Assembly: GCF_000498755.1 (NCBI RefSeq)
Contig: NZ_AXUS01000004.1
Coordinates: 101,711 to 165,710 of the forward strand
Direction of reading: 5' to 3'
Length of the DNA stretch: 64,000 nucleotides
Source of the DNA: Clostridioides mangenotii TR
Lineage (GTDB): Bacteria; Bacillota; Clostridia; Peptostreptococcales; Peptostreptococcaceae
The notes under the pieces were generated by a model. It had not been told where the DNA came from and did no database searches. It saw only the letters and a program-made list of their open reading frames with translations. A program made the translations under genes and the position numbers. Positions 19,012-27,499 of the stretch are shown one piece after another; position 1 is the first letter of the stretch, and each line of letters starts with the position of its first letter.

Positions 19012-19031
19012 AAATATACAACGGAGGCAAA

Positions 19032-19298
19032 ATGAAAAATTATAACAAAAACTTAATAGATAAAACAAAAGACATATCTCAAAAGGCATTAGAAAAATCT
19101 TTTAACAAGGTTAATATTTTAACTTCTCCAACAGATCAGATCAATAGAATAGGCTGTAATGTGGGTAAAACTCTTGGTGTTATCATGATCGTGGTTGGAG
19201 CTATCGAAATAGTTAAGGGTAAGGCATTATTGGGCTCTGGTAGCTGTATAGCGGGTGTATCTACAATAGTTTCAAATTTTATAGCTCAGAATAAATAA
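19032..19298 (+). CDS. Small predicted membrane protein, probable TetR target
   Basis: 88 aa, unrecognised. The first 45 residues are charged and polar. A hydrophobic segment follows (about 49-63, TLGVIMIVVGAIEIV) and a second weakly hydrophobic, glycine-rich one (about 67-84). AACGGAGG precedes the ATG. The preceding operator is identical to that of tetR, and a long terminator hairpin follows. A role in envelope stress or drug response is only inferred from the regulator type. Confidence 0.7.
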   Translation: MKNYNKNLIDKTKDISQKALEKSFNKVNILTSPTDQINRIGCNVGKTLGVIMIVVGAIEIVKGKALLGSGSCIAGVSTIVSNFIAQNK

Positions 19299-19309
19299 AG
19301 AGCTTATAC

Positions 19310-19397
19310 AAAATGGATTGAGTAATCGACTATATAATACATATATTAAATCTACAACTTTAATATATTATAAATAATCGAATACTCAATCCATTTT
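19310..19397. terminator. Long bidirectional terminator hairpin
   Basis: Near-perfect inverted repeat with arms of about 40 nt around an 8-nt loop (5' arm 19311-19350, 3' arm 19359-19395). It is followed by T-runs on the plus strand and sits between the converging small membrane-protein and aspartokinase genes. It is unusually long for a terminator. Confidence 0.8.
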
Positions 19398-19418
19398 TAT
19401 ATTCTTTCTAAAAGTATT

Positions 19419-20633
19419 TTATTTTATATAAAACTCATGGTGAATTGCATGAACTGCTTTTTTCATATCTTCTCTGTTTACTAAGCACGAAATAGTCATA
19501 TGAGAATCAGATGTCTGAAGTAGAGAAATTCCATCTTTAGATAAACCTCTCACTATTTTAGACATTATTCCAGGAACTGCAACTATCTTAGAACCTATAA
19601 GCGTTACCTTAGCACAGTCTCTTATTATCTCATAATCAAGGTCAAAACTATCAAGCACAACCTTTAATTCCTCGATATTTACTTCATCTATTACAAAAGT
19701 CTTTTCCTTTATAAAGAAGTTTATCATATCTATACTTATATGTTTATTTACTATCTCATCTAGTATCTCTGTAAACTTGTCTTCCTCAGTTTTAATTCTA
19801 ACCTGTGCAATATTATCTTTATGAGCTACTGCTACTTTAAGTTCATTTTCTTCTTCGTACGCATCATCATTTAAAGTGTAGCTATTCATATATCCAATCT
19901 TAGTTCCTTTGTAAGTTGGATTCATGGCATTTTTAATGGCTAGCGTTATATTTCCACTCTTAGCAAGTTGAACTGCTCTTGGATGTATAACTTTCGCTCC
20001 TTTATCTGCCATTTGGAAAACTTCTTCATAATCTATAAAGTCTAATATCTTAGCCTCAGGCTCTATCCTCGGATCTGCAGTCATTATACCATCTACATCT
20101 GTGTAGATTTCTACAGTATCACATTCAAGTGCCTTTCCTATAGCAACAGCCGAAGTGTCGCTTCCACCTCTTCCAAGTGTAGTAATCTCACCTTCATCTG
20201 TAACTCCTTGGAATCCTGCAATAACTACAACCTTATCTTGTTTAAGAGCTTGTTTTATTCTACTAGGATTTATGTATTTTATTCTAGCATCTGAATAAGT
20301 ATCTGTAGTTAAAATCCCTGCCTGCTGACCTGTTAGAAATTCAGCTTCTATTCCATTTTCAATAAGCATATTTACAAGAATTGTTCCAGATATCATCTCT
20401 CCACAAGACATTATAATATCCATCTCTCTCTTTGATGGATTTGGATTTATATCACTGCAGAGATTTATTAGTGTATCAGTTGCGTATGGAGCACCTTTTC
20501 TCCCCATAGCTGATACAACCAGTACCAAATCCAAACCTTTGTCTTTTTGAGTTTTTACTATTTGGCAAATTTTTGCCATTTTATCATATGATTCAACTGA
20601 TGTACCACCATATTTCTGCACCAAAATCTCCAT
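19419..20633 (-). CDS. Aspartokinase
   Basis: 404 aa. The kinase domain opens with VQKYGGTSVES, contains FLTGQQAGI and the GRGGSDTSAVAIG substrate loop, and two C-terminal ACT domains (about 265-404) give allosteric control. It phosphorylates aspartate as the first step to lysine, methionine, threonine and diaminopimelate. It lies 9 bp after ymxH, in the position of dapG in the Bacillus gene order. No lysine riboswitch is visible because it is internal to the operon. Which isozyme (lysC or dapG) cannot be decided. Confidence 0.92.
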   Translation of the reverse strand: MEILVQKYGGTSVESYDKMAKICQIVKTQKDKGLDLVLVVSAMGRKGAPYATDTLINLCSDINPNPSKREMDIIMSCGEMISGTILVNMLIENGIEAEFLTGQQAGILTTDTYSDARIKYINPSRIKQALKQDKVVVIAGFQGVTDEGEITTLGRGGSDTSAVAIGKALECDTVEIYTDVDGIMTADPRIEPEAKILDFIDYEEVFQMADKGAKVIHPRAVQLAKSGNITLAIKNAMNPTYKGTKIGYMNSYTLNDDAYEEENELKVAVAHKDNIAQVRIKTEEDKFTEILDEIVNKHISIDMINFFIKEKTFVIDEVNIEELKVVLDSFDLDYEIIRDCAKVTLIGSKIVAVPGIMSKIVRGLSKDGISLLQTSDSHMTISCLVNREDMKKAVHAIHHEFYIK

Positions 20634-20642
20634 AATGTCCTC

Positions 20643-20888
20643 CTATATATGACCATCGTGTTCTATAATTATCATGTCGTTTCCGATTTTCTTAACATTT
20701 CTCCACGGAACTTCAAGAAATAAATCATTTCTTCTTCTACTAAAAAATCCTCTTTCTTGAGGTATTAAAAGAGCTAAAATACTCCCAGTTGTCTCGTCTA
20801 AAATCAGATCGCACTCTCCTATTATACCTAATCTCTCGCCAGTTACCAAGTTAACTATTTCTTTACCCGCTATTTCAGATAAATTCAT
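20643..20888 (-). CDS. ymxH: YlmC/YmxH-family PRC-barrel protein
   Basis: 81 aa, a single PRC-barrel fold (MNLSEIAGKEIVNLVTGERLG ... WRNVKKIG). Relatives are small, sporulation-associated or of unknown function in Firmicutes. The gene is lodged between the M16 peptidase and aspartokinase with gaps of only 29 and 9 bp, the conserved Firmicute order. TGGAGGGG precedes the ATG. No catalytic residues are expected. Confidence 0.85.
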   Translation of the reverse strand: MNLSEIAGKEIVNLVTGERLGIIGECDLILDETTGSILALLIPQERGFFSRRRNDLFLEVPWRNVKKIGNDMIIIEHDGHI

Positions 20889-20917
20889 AAATACCCCTCC
20901 ACAGATTTACTTTAAAT

Positions 20918-22165
20918 TTAATCTAAGCAGCCTATCTCTTCTACATCTCTTCCAACCAAACAAATTCCTTTGTTGGTTACATCAAAAACTTTATCTATAA
21001 CGTTTTTAACTGTAGTTAAGTCGACCTTATTTATACAATCTAGTATTTCATCTGTAGTTTTTACTCTTTTATTTAGAAGCATTGATCTCCCAATCATCAT
21101 CATTCTGCTGCTTGTACTCTCTAAGTCCAAAATATAGCTTCCTTTTAATTGCTCTTTACTAAACTCAAGTTCCTCTTCAGTTATATAATTGTTCTTTAAA
21201 TCTTCTATTTCCTCTAAAATCAATTTGTATACTTCTTTTACATTTTCGTTGCTCATACTCGAAAATATACCTAACTCTCCACACTTTCTATAAAGAGTCT
21301 GACTTGAATATATAGAATAAACTAAACCTTGTTCTTCTCTTATCTTTTGAAATAATCTAGAGCTGATACTCGCACCAAATATGTTGTTTATAACTGATAT
21401 CGCATAACTCTCTTTCTCGTCTTCCATCGGAATTCCCTTCAAACACAATGAAAGATTCACTTGCTCAGTGTCTTTATTCTTTGTTACAAAGCATGGCTTA
21501 AATTCAGCCTCTGTGAATTCTATACATACTTCTTTTTTCTTCCAATCTTTAAACTTATCACTAATATCTAAAACTATTTTATCAAAATCAAAATTGCCGG
21601 ATATAGAAATAACAGTATTATTTGGTACATAGTATTCGTTGAAAAAATCGAATATTGAATCTCTAGTCATAGCTTCAAGTGATTCCTCTGTACCTATTAT
21701 ATTCATGCCTAAACTATGACCTTTATATATATTCTCAATCAATAGATCGTATGACAAATCATCAGGTGAATCCTCATACATTTTAAGCTCTTCAATTATT
21801 ATAGATCTCTCTTTTTTTATCTCTTCTTCATCGAAATCAGAGTTTAATACCATATCGCTCAAAATATCTAGACCTACATCTATATGCTCATCTAATAGCT
21901 TTACATAAAAACATGTACATTCTTTACTCGTGAATGCGTTTATTTGTCCACCTATATTGTCAATTTCACTAACTAGTTCTTTAGCTGTTCTATTTTTGGT
22001 TCCCTTAAACAGTAGATGCTCTATAAAATGTGATGTCCCGCTAGTTGAAGTATTTTCCATGCGAGAACCAACATTAACCCATACCCCCATACTAACCGAT
22101 CTCAAATACGGTATCTCTTCTCCTATAATGGTTAACCCATTTTCTAATGTCTTTACTTTATACAT
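20918..22165 (-). CDS. M16-family zinc peptidase (MlpA/YmxG type)
   Basis: 415 aa, usual length for single-chain M16B peptidases. The inverted zinc motif HFIEH is at 46-50 and the downstream glutamate region (EEEIKKERSIIIEE) is intact. The second, inactive half-domain contains the R/Y clamp-like RLFQKIREEQGLVYSIYS. The substrate is unknown; relatives act on peptides in the cytoplasm or are secreted without a signal. It heads the ymxH-aspartokinase group and lies downstream of the deacetylase, as in many Firmicutes. Confidence 0.9.
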   Translation of the reverse strand: MYKVKTLENGLTIIGEEIPYLRSVSMGVWVNVGSRMENTSTSGTSHFIEHLLFKGTKNRTAKELVSEIDNIGGQINAFTSKECTCFYVKLLDEHIDVGLDILSDMVLNSDFDEEEIKKERSIIIEELKMYEDSPDDLSYDLLIENIYKGHSLGMNIIGTEESLEAMTRDSIFDFFNEYYVPNNTVISISGNFDFDKIVLDISDKFKDWKKKEVCIEFTEAEFKPCFVTKNKDTEQVNLSLCLKGIPMEDEKESYAISVINNIFGASISSRLFQKIREEQGLVYSIYSSQTLYRKCGELGIFSSMSNENVKEVYKLILEEIEDLKNNYITEEELEFSKEQLKGSYILDLESTSSRMMMIGRSMLLNKRVKTTDEILDCINKVDLTTVKNVIDKVFDVTNKGICLVGRDVEEIGCLD

Positions 22166-22257
22166 TATATTCCTCCAAAAATTTATTTTCTAGCTGAAAA
22201 ATACATAAAGTTTTATAATTAATGACTTCACTGTAAATTTGCTAAGTTTTTCATCGA

Positions 22258-23003
22258 TTACACCTCAGTTTTAAAAACATCACCAAGTCTTCCAGGCTTA
22301 AGTCCTTTGTCTTTAACTATTTTAATTATATCATCAATGCACTGAGTAGTCGCTTTAGTTGGATGCATTAATATTATACTTCCATCTTTTAGATCCTTAC
22401 CTTTAATTCTATCTACTATTATATCTGGTTGTTCCCTATACTTCCAGTCAATTGTGTCAGCATCCCACTTAAAAGGAATATAATTCAACTTCTTTGCAGC
22501 TTTTACTGTCTCATCCCCAAATGAACCTGCAGGAGCTTGGAAAAATTTAGTCTCTTCACCTATAATACCCTCGATTATCTTTTTAGAAGTGCTTATCTGT
22601 TTCAAGTTATCCTCATAAGATAATGTTGAATAGTTCAAGTGTTCATATCCGTGATTTCCTATCTCATGACCAGCCTTTTTGATCTTCAGAAGCTCTTCTT
22701 TATTTTTTTCCGCCCACTTACCTGTAACATTAAAAGTGATCTTTACATCTTCTTTTTTAAGAACTTCTAGTATACCTTCTATGTACTCTGTCTCCCAACC
22801 TAAATCTATATTGCATGTAAGTGCAACATAACCACTATCTTTCTTGTTCCCCCTTTCATATGGTGCGTTTAAATCTAAAAATCTAAAAACGGTTTTACTG
22901 TCTTTATTTAACAAGAATACACCGCCTGCAATGGCCAAAACTAAAGCTAAGATAATTGCAATAATTTTTTCAGCTTTTTTTTAGTGAGAACCACCATCAT
23001 CAT
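22258..23003 (-). CDS. Polysaccharide deacetylase (NodB domain), frameshifted in an 8-A run
   Basis: The NodB domain reads from about 22938: CNIDLGWE, HEIGNHGYEH (metal-binding histidines), FQAPAGSFGDET, DADTIDW and the C-terminal LMHPT. A start with GGGGGAG and three ATG codons (23003, 23000, 22997) lies upstream but reads into a stop. Adding one A to the A8 run (T8 at 22975-22982 on the plus strand) joins it to a typical anchor helix AEKIIAIILALVLAIAGG, giving 248 aa. The protein is expected at the cell surface, deacetylating peptidoglycan or a related glycan. It sits upstream of mlpA like Bacillus ylxY. Confidence 0.8.
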
Positions 23004-23254
23004 AAATACTCCCCCAATCTATGGACAAATTTATTTCCTATTTAATACTATTAATAGACAAGTGTTTTTATGATATTATTTAGTGTATTTACTCCTTGTA
23101 TATAAAGTTAAATCTATTATCTGACCAGGATGTAACTTCCTTTATTTTTATAGGCAGTGTAAAATAAAACCATGATTCTTGAAATTTCATGATGATCGCT
23201 ACAATTAATACAAATAATGAGATTTTATAAATATAAAACTAACTGGGGGGTAAT

Positions 23255-23335
23255 ATGGTATATAATAACCTGTTTTATAGTTTAATAATAAGATATATCA
23301 ATATAAAGTACGATAAGCTAACGTATAAAAAATGA
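23255..23335 (+). CDS. Possible 26-aa small ORF
   Basis: ATG at 23255 follows GGGGGG by 4 bases, a strong-looking site, and encodes a basic, tyrosine-rich peptide. No homologue is recognised and no promoter is evident. The surrounding gap (23004-23390) shows nothing else convincing. Confidence 0.2.
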   Translation: MVYNNLFYSLIIRYINIKYDKLTYKK

Positions 23336-23390
23336 GCTAAAATAGTTAAGCAGTATTTCAAATATCTCATTGCAGTTGTTTATAATCAGC

Positions 23391-23621
23391 TTATTTATCG
23401 AACGATTTTAACTTATTGTATATATCTATTACATTTACTTTTTTAGAAGAATTTACAAAGTAACTTCTATCTTCAGTCTTTAGATGAAGAATCGGTAAAT
23501 TATCTTCGGTAAGATATAGTTCTGATTTTCCATATCCATTTACTTTAAAAGTTCCTATACACTTTTCTTTTAAACCTATACCGTTTAACCTTAATTGAAC
23601 ATCTGGATATTTATCCAGCAA
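23391..23621 (-). CDS. Bacterial PH-like domain protein, N-terminally truncated
   Basis: 76 aa from a TTG without a good ribosome site. The sequence YPDVQLRLNGIGLKEKC, followed by a beta-rich segment and IDIYNKLK, resembles the C-terminal half of bacterial PH-domain membrane proteins. In those a 'PxxxxRxNGIG' strand is followed by an alpha helix. The N-terminal half with its membrane helices is missing, because a TGA lies 9 codons upstream in frame. It is probably a gene remnant. Function unknown. Confidence 0.45.
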   Translation of the reverse strand: MLDKYPDVQLRLNGIGLKEKCIGTFKVNGYGKSELYLTEDNLPILHLKTEDRSYFVNSSKKVNVIDIYNKLKSFDK

Positions 23622-23744
23622 ATCGTACCTACACCTGACAACTCAATCTCTATCTCTAGGTATATCCTTGGGGTAGGTTTAAGGTGGTAAAAAATAAACA
23701 TAATTTAGTAAGATAAGGTTACTAATGAAAAAGATATTTTTTAG

Positions 23745-23789
23745 ATAAAAAACGATACCTTAGAAGCTATTAAAAAATAGCCTCTAAGG
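23745..23789 (-). terminator. Terminator downstream of the molybdate/tungstate operon
   Basis: 14-bp stem (23758-23771 with 23776-23789, one G-U on the minus strand) followed by TATCGTTTTTT. The rest of the gap 23622-24022 shows no gene. Confidence 0.75.
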
Positions 23790-23985
23790 CACCACACTAA
23801 AAATCTTCTAAATTTTTTATCGATTATTATACTATATATAAATTACTTTGTAAAAATCATTATTTAATTTCAATTAATATAATGCAATTTAACTAACCTA
23901 ATATTACTTAACAAAGTTACTACGCCTTTACTAAAATCGAAAAATATCTATTTTTCCTTCCTAAAGCACACCCCCAAAGCTTGAC

Positions 23986-24014
23986 CCCGCTAAACTTATC
24001 GATAATTTAGCGGG
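23986..24014 (-). repeat. Stable palindrome just after the DUF364-like gene
   Basis: CCCGCTAAA/TTTAGCGGG arms with an inner TTATCGATAA palindrome, 9 bp past the stop codon. There is no T-run behind it, so it may be an mRNA 3' stabiliser or a second termination signal. Confidence 0.55.
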
Positions 24015-24022
24015 CATAACCC

Positions 24023-24754
24023 TTACTGACTGCAAAAGCATAATCTCTCTAATCCTAGTATCTCTGCTGCACCAGCTATTGTAGTTCCATAGTAATAAAC
24101 CGGTTTATCTAAATACATAAAATCTACAATAGAATTATTACATAGCGTACTTCCTGTACAGATTACAACGTCTGCCCACTCTACTACATCTTTGTAATCT
24201 TTTATTCCATCTTCTATTTTAACATTGTACTGTACAGATCCTACGAAATCCGGATTTAAATCTAAAACTCTAGTCTCATAAAAATCCTTAATATTGTCTA
24301 TAATTGCAGGCTGATATCCTACTATCGCTACCTTTGGAGTATCTAATCTACTTTTGATAAATCCTGGGAAATTCTTCGCACATTTCTCAGGTTCGTTGTT
24401 TTTACAGTGAATAGTTCTATCTGTTTGATTTAAATATCTCATTACTGCATTTAGCGATGCTATAAATAAACTCCTATTGTACGGATTGTCATTTAAATCT
24501 AGTGTTAGTATTTTTTTTAAAGTCCCCTCAAACATAGATGGCGTTGATGTAAATGCCTGACCTTTTGAACCTTTAAAGTCTGCTTCAAGCATTATCTCTT
24601 TTCCTATTAATATTGGAAAATCTTTACGAGTTGTATCTCCTATTGCCTCATATGGCGTTAATGATTTCGATACTATACTTACCATATCTAAATCTAAATT
24701 ATTTTTTTGCGCTTCTTTAATAAAATAATTCCTCAATGTATCAAATATATTCAT
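24023..24754 (-). CDS. DUF364-like protein linked to the molybdate/tungstate transporter
   Basis: 243 aa. An N-terminal alpha/beta part (about 1-120) is followed by a Rossmann-like domain with VAIVGYQPAII (about 142-152) and VVICTGSTLCNNSIVDF (about 197-213), as in the DUF364 'putative heavy-metal chelation' family. It overlaps the ATPase gene by 14 bp, so it is the last gene of the operon. A role in handling the transported oxyanion or a pterin-bound metal is inferred from context only. Four cysteines lie in the C-terminal half. Confidence 0.65.
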   Translation of the reverse strand: MNIFDTLRNYFIKEAQKNNLDLDMVSIVSKSLTPYEAIGDTTRKDFPILIGKEIMLEADFKGSKGQAFTSTPSMFEGTLKKILTLDLNDNPYNRSLFIASLNAVMRYLNQTDRTIHCKNNEPEKCAKNFPGFIKSRLDTPKVAIVGYQPAIIDNIKDFYETRVLDLNPDFVGSVQYNVKIEDGIKDYKDVVEWADVVICTGSTLCNNSIVDFMYLDKPVYYYGTTIAGAAEILGLERLCFCSQ

Positions 24755-25436
24755 AAAAAAAGGACTCCCCCTTCTGCTTTATTTCATCATCTATTTTAAA
24801 AATATGCTCTATTTTACCGTAGTTCATTATACCTATATTGTGGGCAAAGAACATTGCCTCTGATATATCGTGTGTGACATGAATAACAGTAGGTTTATAC
24901 TCTGTATATACATCTTTAAGAATCCTACTCACACGTTTTTTGGTAATATAGTCTAGTGAACTCATTGGCTCATCTAACAAAAGTATAGATGGTTCTGCAA
25001 CTAAAGCTCTCGCAAAAGCTACACGTTGTTTTTCTCCACCACTCAAATGCTTCGGATACCTATTTTTTAGATCTTTAATTTGAAGCATGTCGATTAATTT
25101 ATCTACTTTTTCATTCTGTATATCTAAGTTTACTTTTTTTAATTTTAAAGGAAACTTTATATTTTCTTCTACATTCATATTTGGAAATAGCTCAAAATTT
25201 TGATATACAAAACCTATATCTCTTTTCTCTGGCGGTAAATCAGAAATAACTAAATCATTGTAGATTATCTTACCTTTTGCATCTTTATACCTTCCAGCTA
25301 GAGTTTCTAAAAATAGTGTTTTTCCAGATCCACTAGATCCCAACAATACAAAATATTTACAATCATCAATACTCAAACTATTCTCTCTAAGACCAAAAGA
25401 AGGGAGTTCGAGTGATAAATTTTTTATTTTTAACAT
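24741..25436 (-). CDS. ABC transporter ATPase, molybdate/tungstate type
   Basis: 231 aa. Walker A GSSGSGKT (about 33-40), Q-loop YQNFELFP, signature LSGGEKQR, Walker B LLLDEP and switch HVTHD are all intact. It is shorter than ModC because there is no C-terminal TOBE/molbindin domain, as in many WtpC/TupC-like or short ModC proteins. It is expected to power the adjacent permease. Stop and start overlap with both neighbours, so translation is coupled. Confidence 0.88.
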   Translation of the reverse strand: MLKIKNLSLELPSFGLRENSLSIDDCKYFVLLGSSGSGKTLFLETLAGRYKDAKGKIIYNDLVISDLPPEKRDIGFVYQNFELFPNMNVEENIKFPLKLKKVNLDIQNEKVDKLIDMLQIKDLKNRYPKHLSGGEKQRVAFARALVAEPSILLLDEPMSSLDYITKKRVSRILKDVYTEYKPTVIHVTHDISEAMFFAHNIGIMNYGKIEHIFKIDDEIKQKGESFFYEYI

Positions 25437-26227
25437 TATCTTTCCCCGACCTCCCTATTAAATAATACTTCAAAAATTGTCATACATGTAATAGATATTA
25501 TTATTAATATTACAGCTATTCCAACTGCTATATCTATATCTCCAGTTGACATATTTAAATATATCGACGTTGGAATAATTTCAGTTTTCATGCGTGTCGA
25601 CCCAGCAATCATAGCAACTGCACCAAATTCACCTAATGCTCTCGACCAAGTCATTACAGTAGCTGATATAATTCCCCTTTTCAAGTTTGGAAGTGTTATA
25701 TACCTAAATGCCTGCCAGCTATTACATCCAAGAGTCCTTGCGACAAATACCATCTTCTCATTGCTCTCACTCAAAGCAGTATTTAAAATCTTTATTGTGA
25801 GTGGTAAGTTAACAAATACCTGAGCGAGAACAATTCCTTGTTTTGTAAATACAAAATCCAGATTAAATATTTGCTGAAGATCATTTCCTATTCCCAATTT
25901 TCCAAATAAAAGAAGGAGTGCTATCCCCGAAACTAAATGAGGCAAAGACATAGGTAAATTTATAACCTGAACTACTAATTTTTTAAATGGAATATTTTTA
26001 GTATGTAAAAAATATGAAGTCGGCAATGCCAATATTAAACATATAACTGTAGATATAGATGACGTTTTCATGCTTAAAACTATAGCAAATTTCACTTCTT
26101 CAGATCCTAGACATACAGGCACATAGCTAAGACCTCTTATTATGAGCACTCCAAGCGGAGATACAATAAATAATAAAACTAATACAAAAAATACTGTCAA
26201 TAATATATCAAAAATTTTATTTTTCAA
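25436..26227 (-). CDS. ABC transporter permease, molybdate/tungstate type (ModB-like)
   Basis: 263 aa with about six membrane helices. The cytoplasmic EAA loop for ATPase docking reads FVARTLGCNSWQAFRYITLPNLKRG (about 176-200). The ALGEFGAVAMIAG segment is typical of ModB/WtpB permeases. It shares one base with the ATPase gene and starts 11 bp after the binding protein. Confidence 0.9.
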   Translation of the reverse strand: MKNKIFDILLTVFFVLVLLFIVSPLGVLIIRGLSYVPVCLGSEEVKFAIVLSMKTSSISTVICLILALPTSYFLHTKNIPFKKLVVQVINLPMSLPHLVSGIALLLLFGKLGIGNDLQQIFNLDFVFTKQGIVLAQVFVNLPLTIKILNTALSESNEKMVFVARTLGCNSWQAFRYITLPNLKRGIISATVMTWSRALGEFGAVAMIAGSTRMKTEIIPTSIYLNMSTGDIDIAVGIAVILIIISITCMTIFEVLFNREVGER

Positions 26228-26238
26228 ACTTTACACCA

Positions 26239-27066
26239 CTACTTAACTGGTTCAAAACCATATTTTTTAAATATTTTTTTTCCTTCATTTGACGCTATAA
26301 AATCTATGAATTTTTGTGCCATATCTTTTTTATCACTGTATTCAACAGTTCCACCAGATATAATTTGATCTATATTTTTGTCTGGATCTATCTCAACTAC
26401 TTCGACGTCATCATTTCCAAATACTGAATCTTTAGTAGCTATAGTAGCATCGGCATCACCCGCTGTCAGCTGCATAACCATTTCGTTTACAGTTGCTGCT
26501 GTAGATACTACATTGTCGTTTACTGATTTTAAATCGTTCTTTTCAAGTATTTTTTGAGTAGTTTTTCCAATAGCATTCGCTTCTTTATCTCCTAGTACAA
26601 GTTTCACTCTATCTTTAGCAAGGTCTTCTAATTTTTCAATTTTAGCTGGGTTTCCTTTTGGAACAACTATCGCTGGTGTATGGTGAGCTACTACTTTATG
26701 ATCGCCAACTAGTTCTTTTTCCACTGCTTTTTTGTAAAGAGGCTCAGATCCAACTACAAATGCGTCTCCTTTTTGGCTTGTCTCAAGTTGAGCTATAAGT
26801 TGAGCCGATCCAGCATAGCTGTACTCGATTTTCACATTATTTTCATCACCAAACTTTTGTGCTATTTCATCCATTGGCTTTTTAAGCCCTGCACCTGAGT
26901 AAACAAAAAGTGTCTCTTGTTTCTCTTTATCTTTTGTATTTGCTTCTTTATTAGTAGAATTTTCTGTCTTAGCCTTATCGTTTGAATCTTCACCTTTTGA
27001 ATTACATGCAGTAGCTCCTATTGATATAAATAGCGCTAAAGCAATTACTGAAATCTTTTTTATCAT
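26239..27066 (-). CDS. Molybdate/tungstate-binding lipoprotein (ModA/WtpA-like)
   Basis: 275 aa. A lipoprotein signal ends in the lipobox-like TACN with Cys at about 21, followed by a low-complexity K/E/N/T linker. The type II periplasmic-binding fold begins FVYSGAGLKKPMDE, and the oxyanion-binding Ser positions (YSGAG, YAGSAQ) fit ModA. It delivers molybdate or tungstate to the permease; the anion cannot be distinguished by eye. A near-consensus promoter and three phased repeats lie upstream, so the operon is probably regulated by metal supply. Confidence 0.87.
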   Translation of the reverse strand: MIKKISVIALALFISIGATACNSKGEDSNDKAKTENSTNKEANTKDKEKQETLFVYSGAGLKKPMDEIAQKFGDENNVKIEYSYAGSAQLIAQLETSQKGDAFVVGSEPLYKKAVEKELVGDHKVVAHHTPAIVVPKGNPAKIEKLEDLAKDRVKLVLGDKEANAIGKTTQKILEKNDLKSVNDNVVSTAATVNEMVMQLTAGDADATIATKDSVFGNDDVEVVEIDPDKNIDQIISGGTVEYSDKKDMAQKFIDFIASNEGKKIFKKYGFEPVK

Positions 27067-27132
27067 AATCTTTCTCCCTTATTTTTATAATTTAAATTTT
27101 CTTATCTAACTTTAAATTCAAATTCCTTTTTT

Positions 27133-27161
27133 AGTATATCATAATGTGAAAACGATGTCTA
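27133..27161 (-). promoter_or_regulatory. Promoter of the molybdate/tungstate operon
   Basis: Minus strand TAGACA (27156-27161), 17-bp spacer, TATACT (27133-27138), about 65 bp ahead of the lipoprotein start. Confidence 0.7.
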
Positions 27162-27165
27162 AGCT

Positions 27166-27213
27166 TTTTGTATTGTTTTGTTATGTTTTGTATTGTTTGA
27201 TCTCATTTGTATT
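27166..27213. promoter_or_regulatory. Three phased TTTGTATT repeats upstream of the -35
   Basis: TTTTGTATTGTTT occurs at 27166-27178 and 27186-27198, exactly 20 bp apart, and a third TTTGTATT lies at 27206-27213. The spacing of about two helical turns, directly upstream of the promoter, suggests binding sites for a regulator stacked on one face of the DNA. Confidence 0.5.
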
Positions 27214-27388
27214 TTTATTGTCATATTAAACAAATTATTTTACTTTCAAACATAATATATAATTTACAATATAAAAAAAACTGCTCATATTAAACAACAG
27301 TCTCATTAAACAATTATTAAGATTTTAAAATAAATATTATCTATCAAAATCCTCACTTAGAAAATAAATTAAAAAAATACATAAAAAT

Positions 27389-27455
27389 AGCTGAATAGCG
27401 TTTTTTAACTGACTAAAATCAAATACATTCTAGTCAGTTGAAACAACTAATCAGC
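27389..27455. repeat. Nested inverted repeat between pnp and the molybdate/tungstate operon
   Basis: Outer arms AGCTGAATAG/CTAATCAGCT (one mismatch) enclose inner arms AACTGACTA/TAGTCAGTT. It lies 45 bp after the pnp stop. There is no T-run on the minus strand. The remainder of the gap 27067-27499 is AT-rich without genes. Confidence 0.55.
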
Positions 27456-27499
27456 TTATTGTCCTTTTAATTAAACCACTCTTTTCAATACAAAAGTGT

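Noticed and set aside
20634..20917. Lysine riboswitch ahead of aspartokinase
   Set aside because: The gene follows ymxH by 9 bp and there is no leader long enough for a riboswitch.
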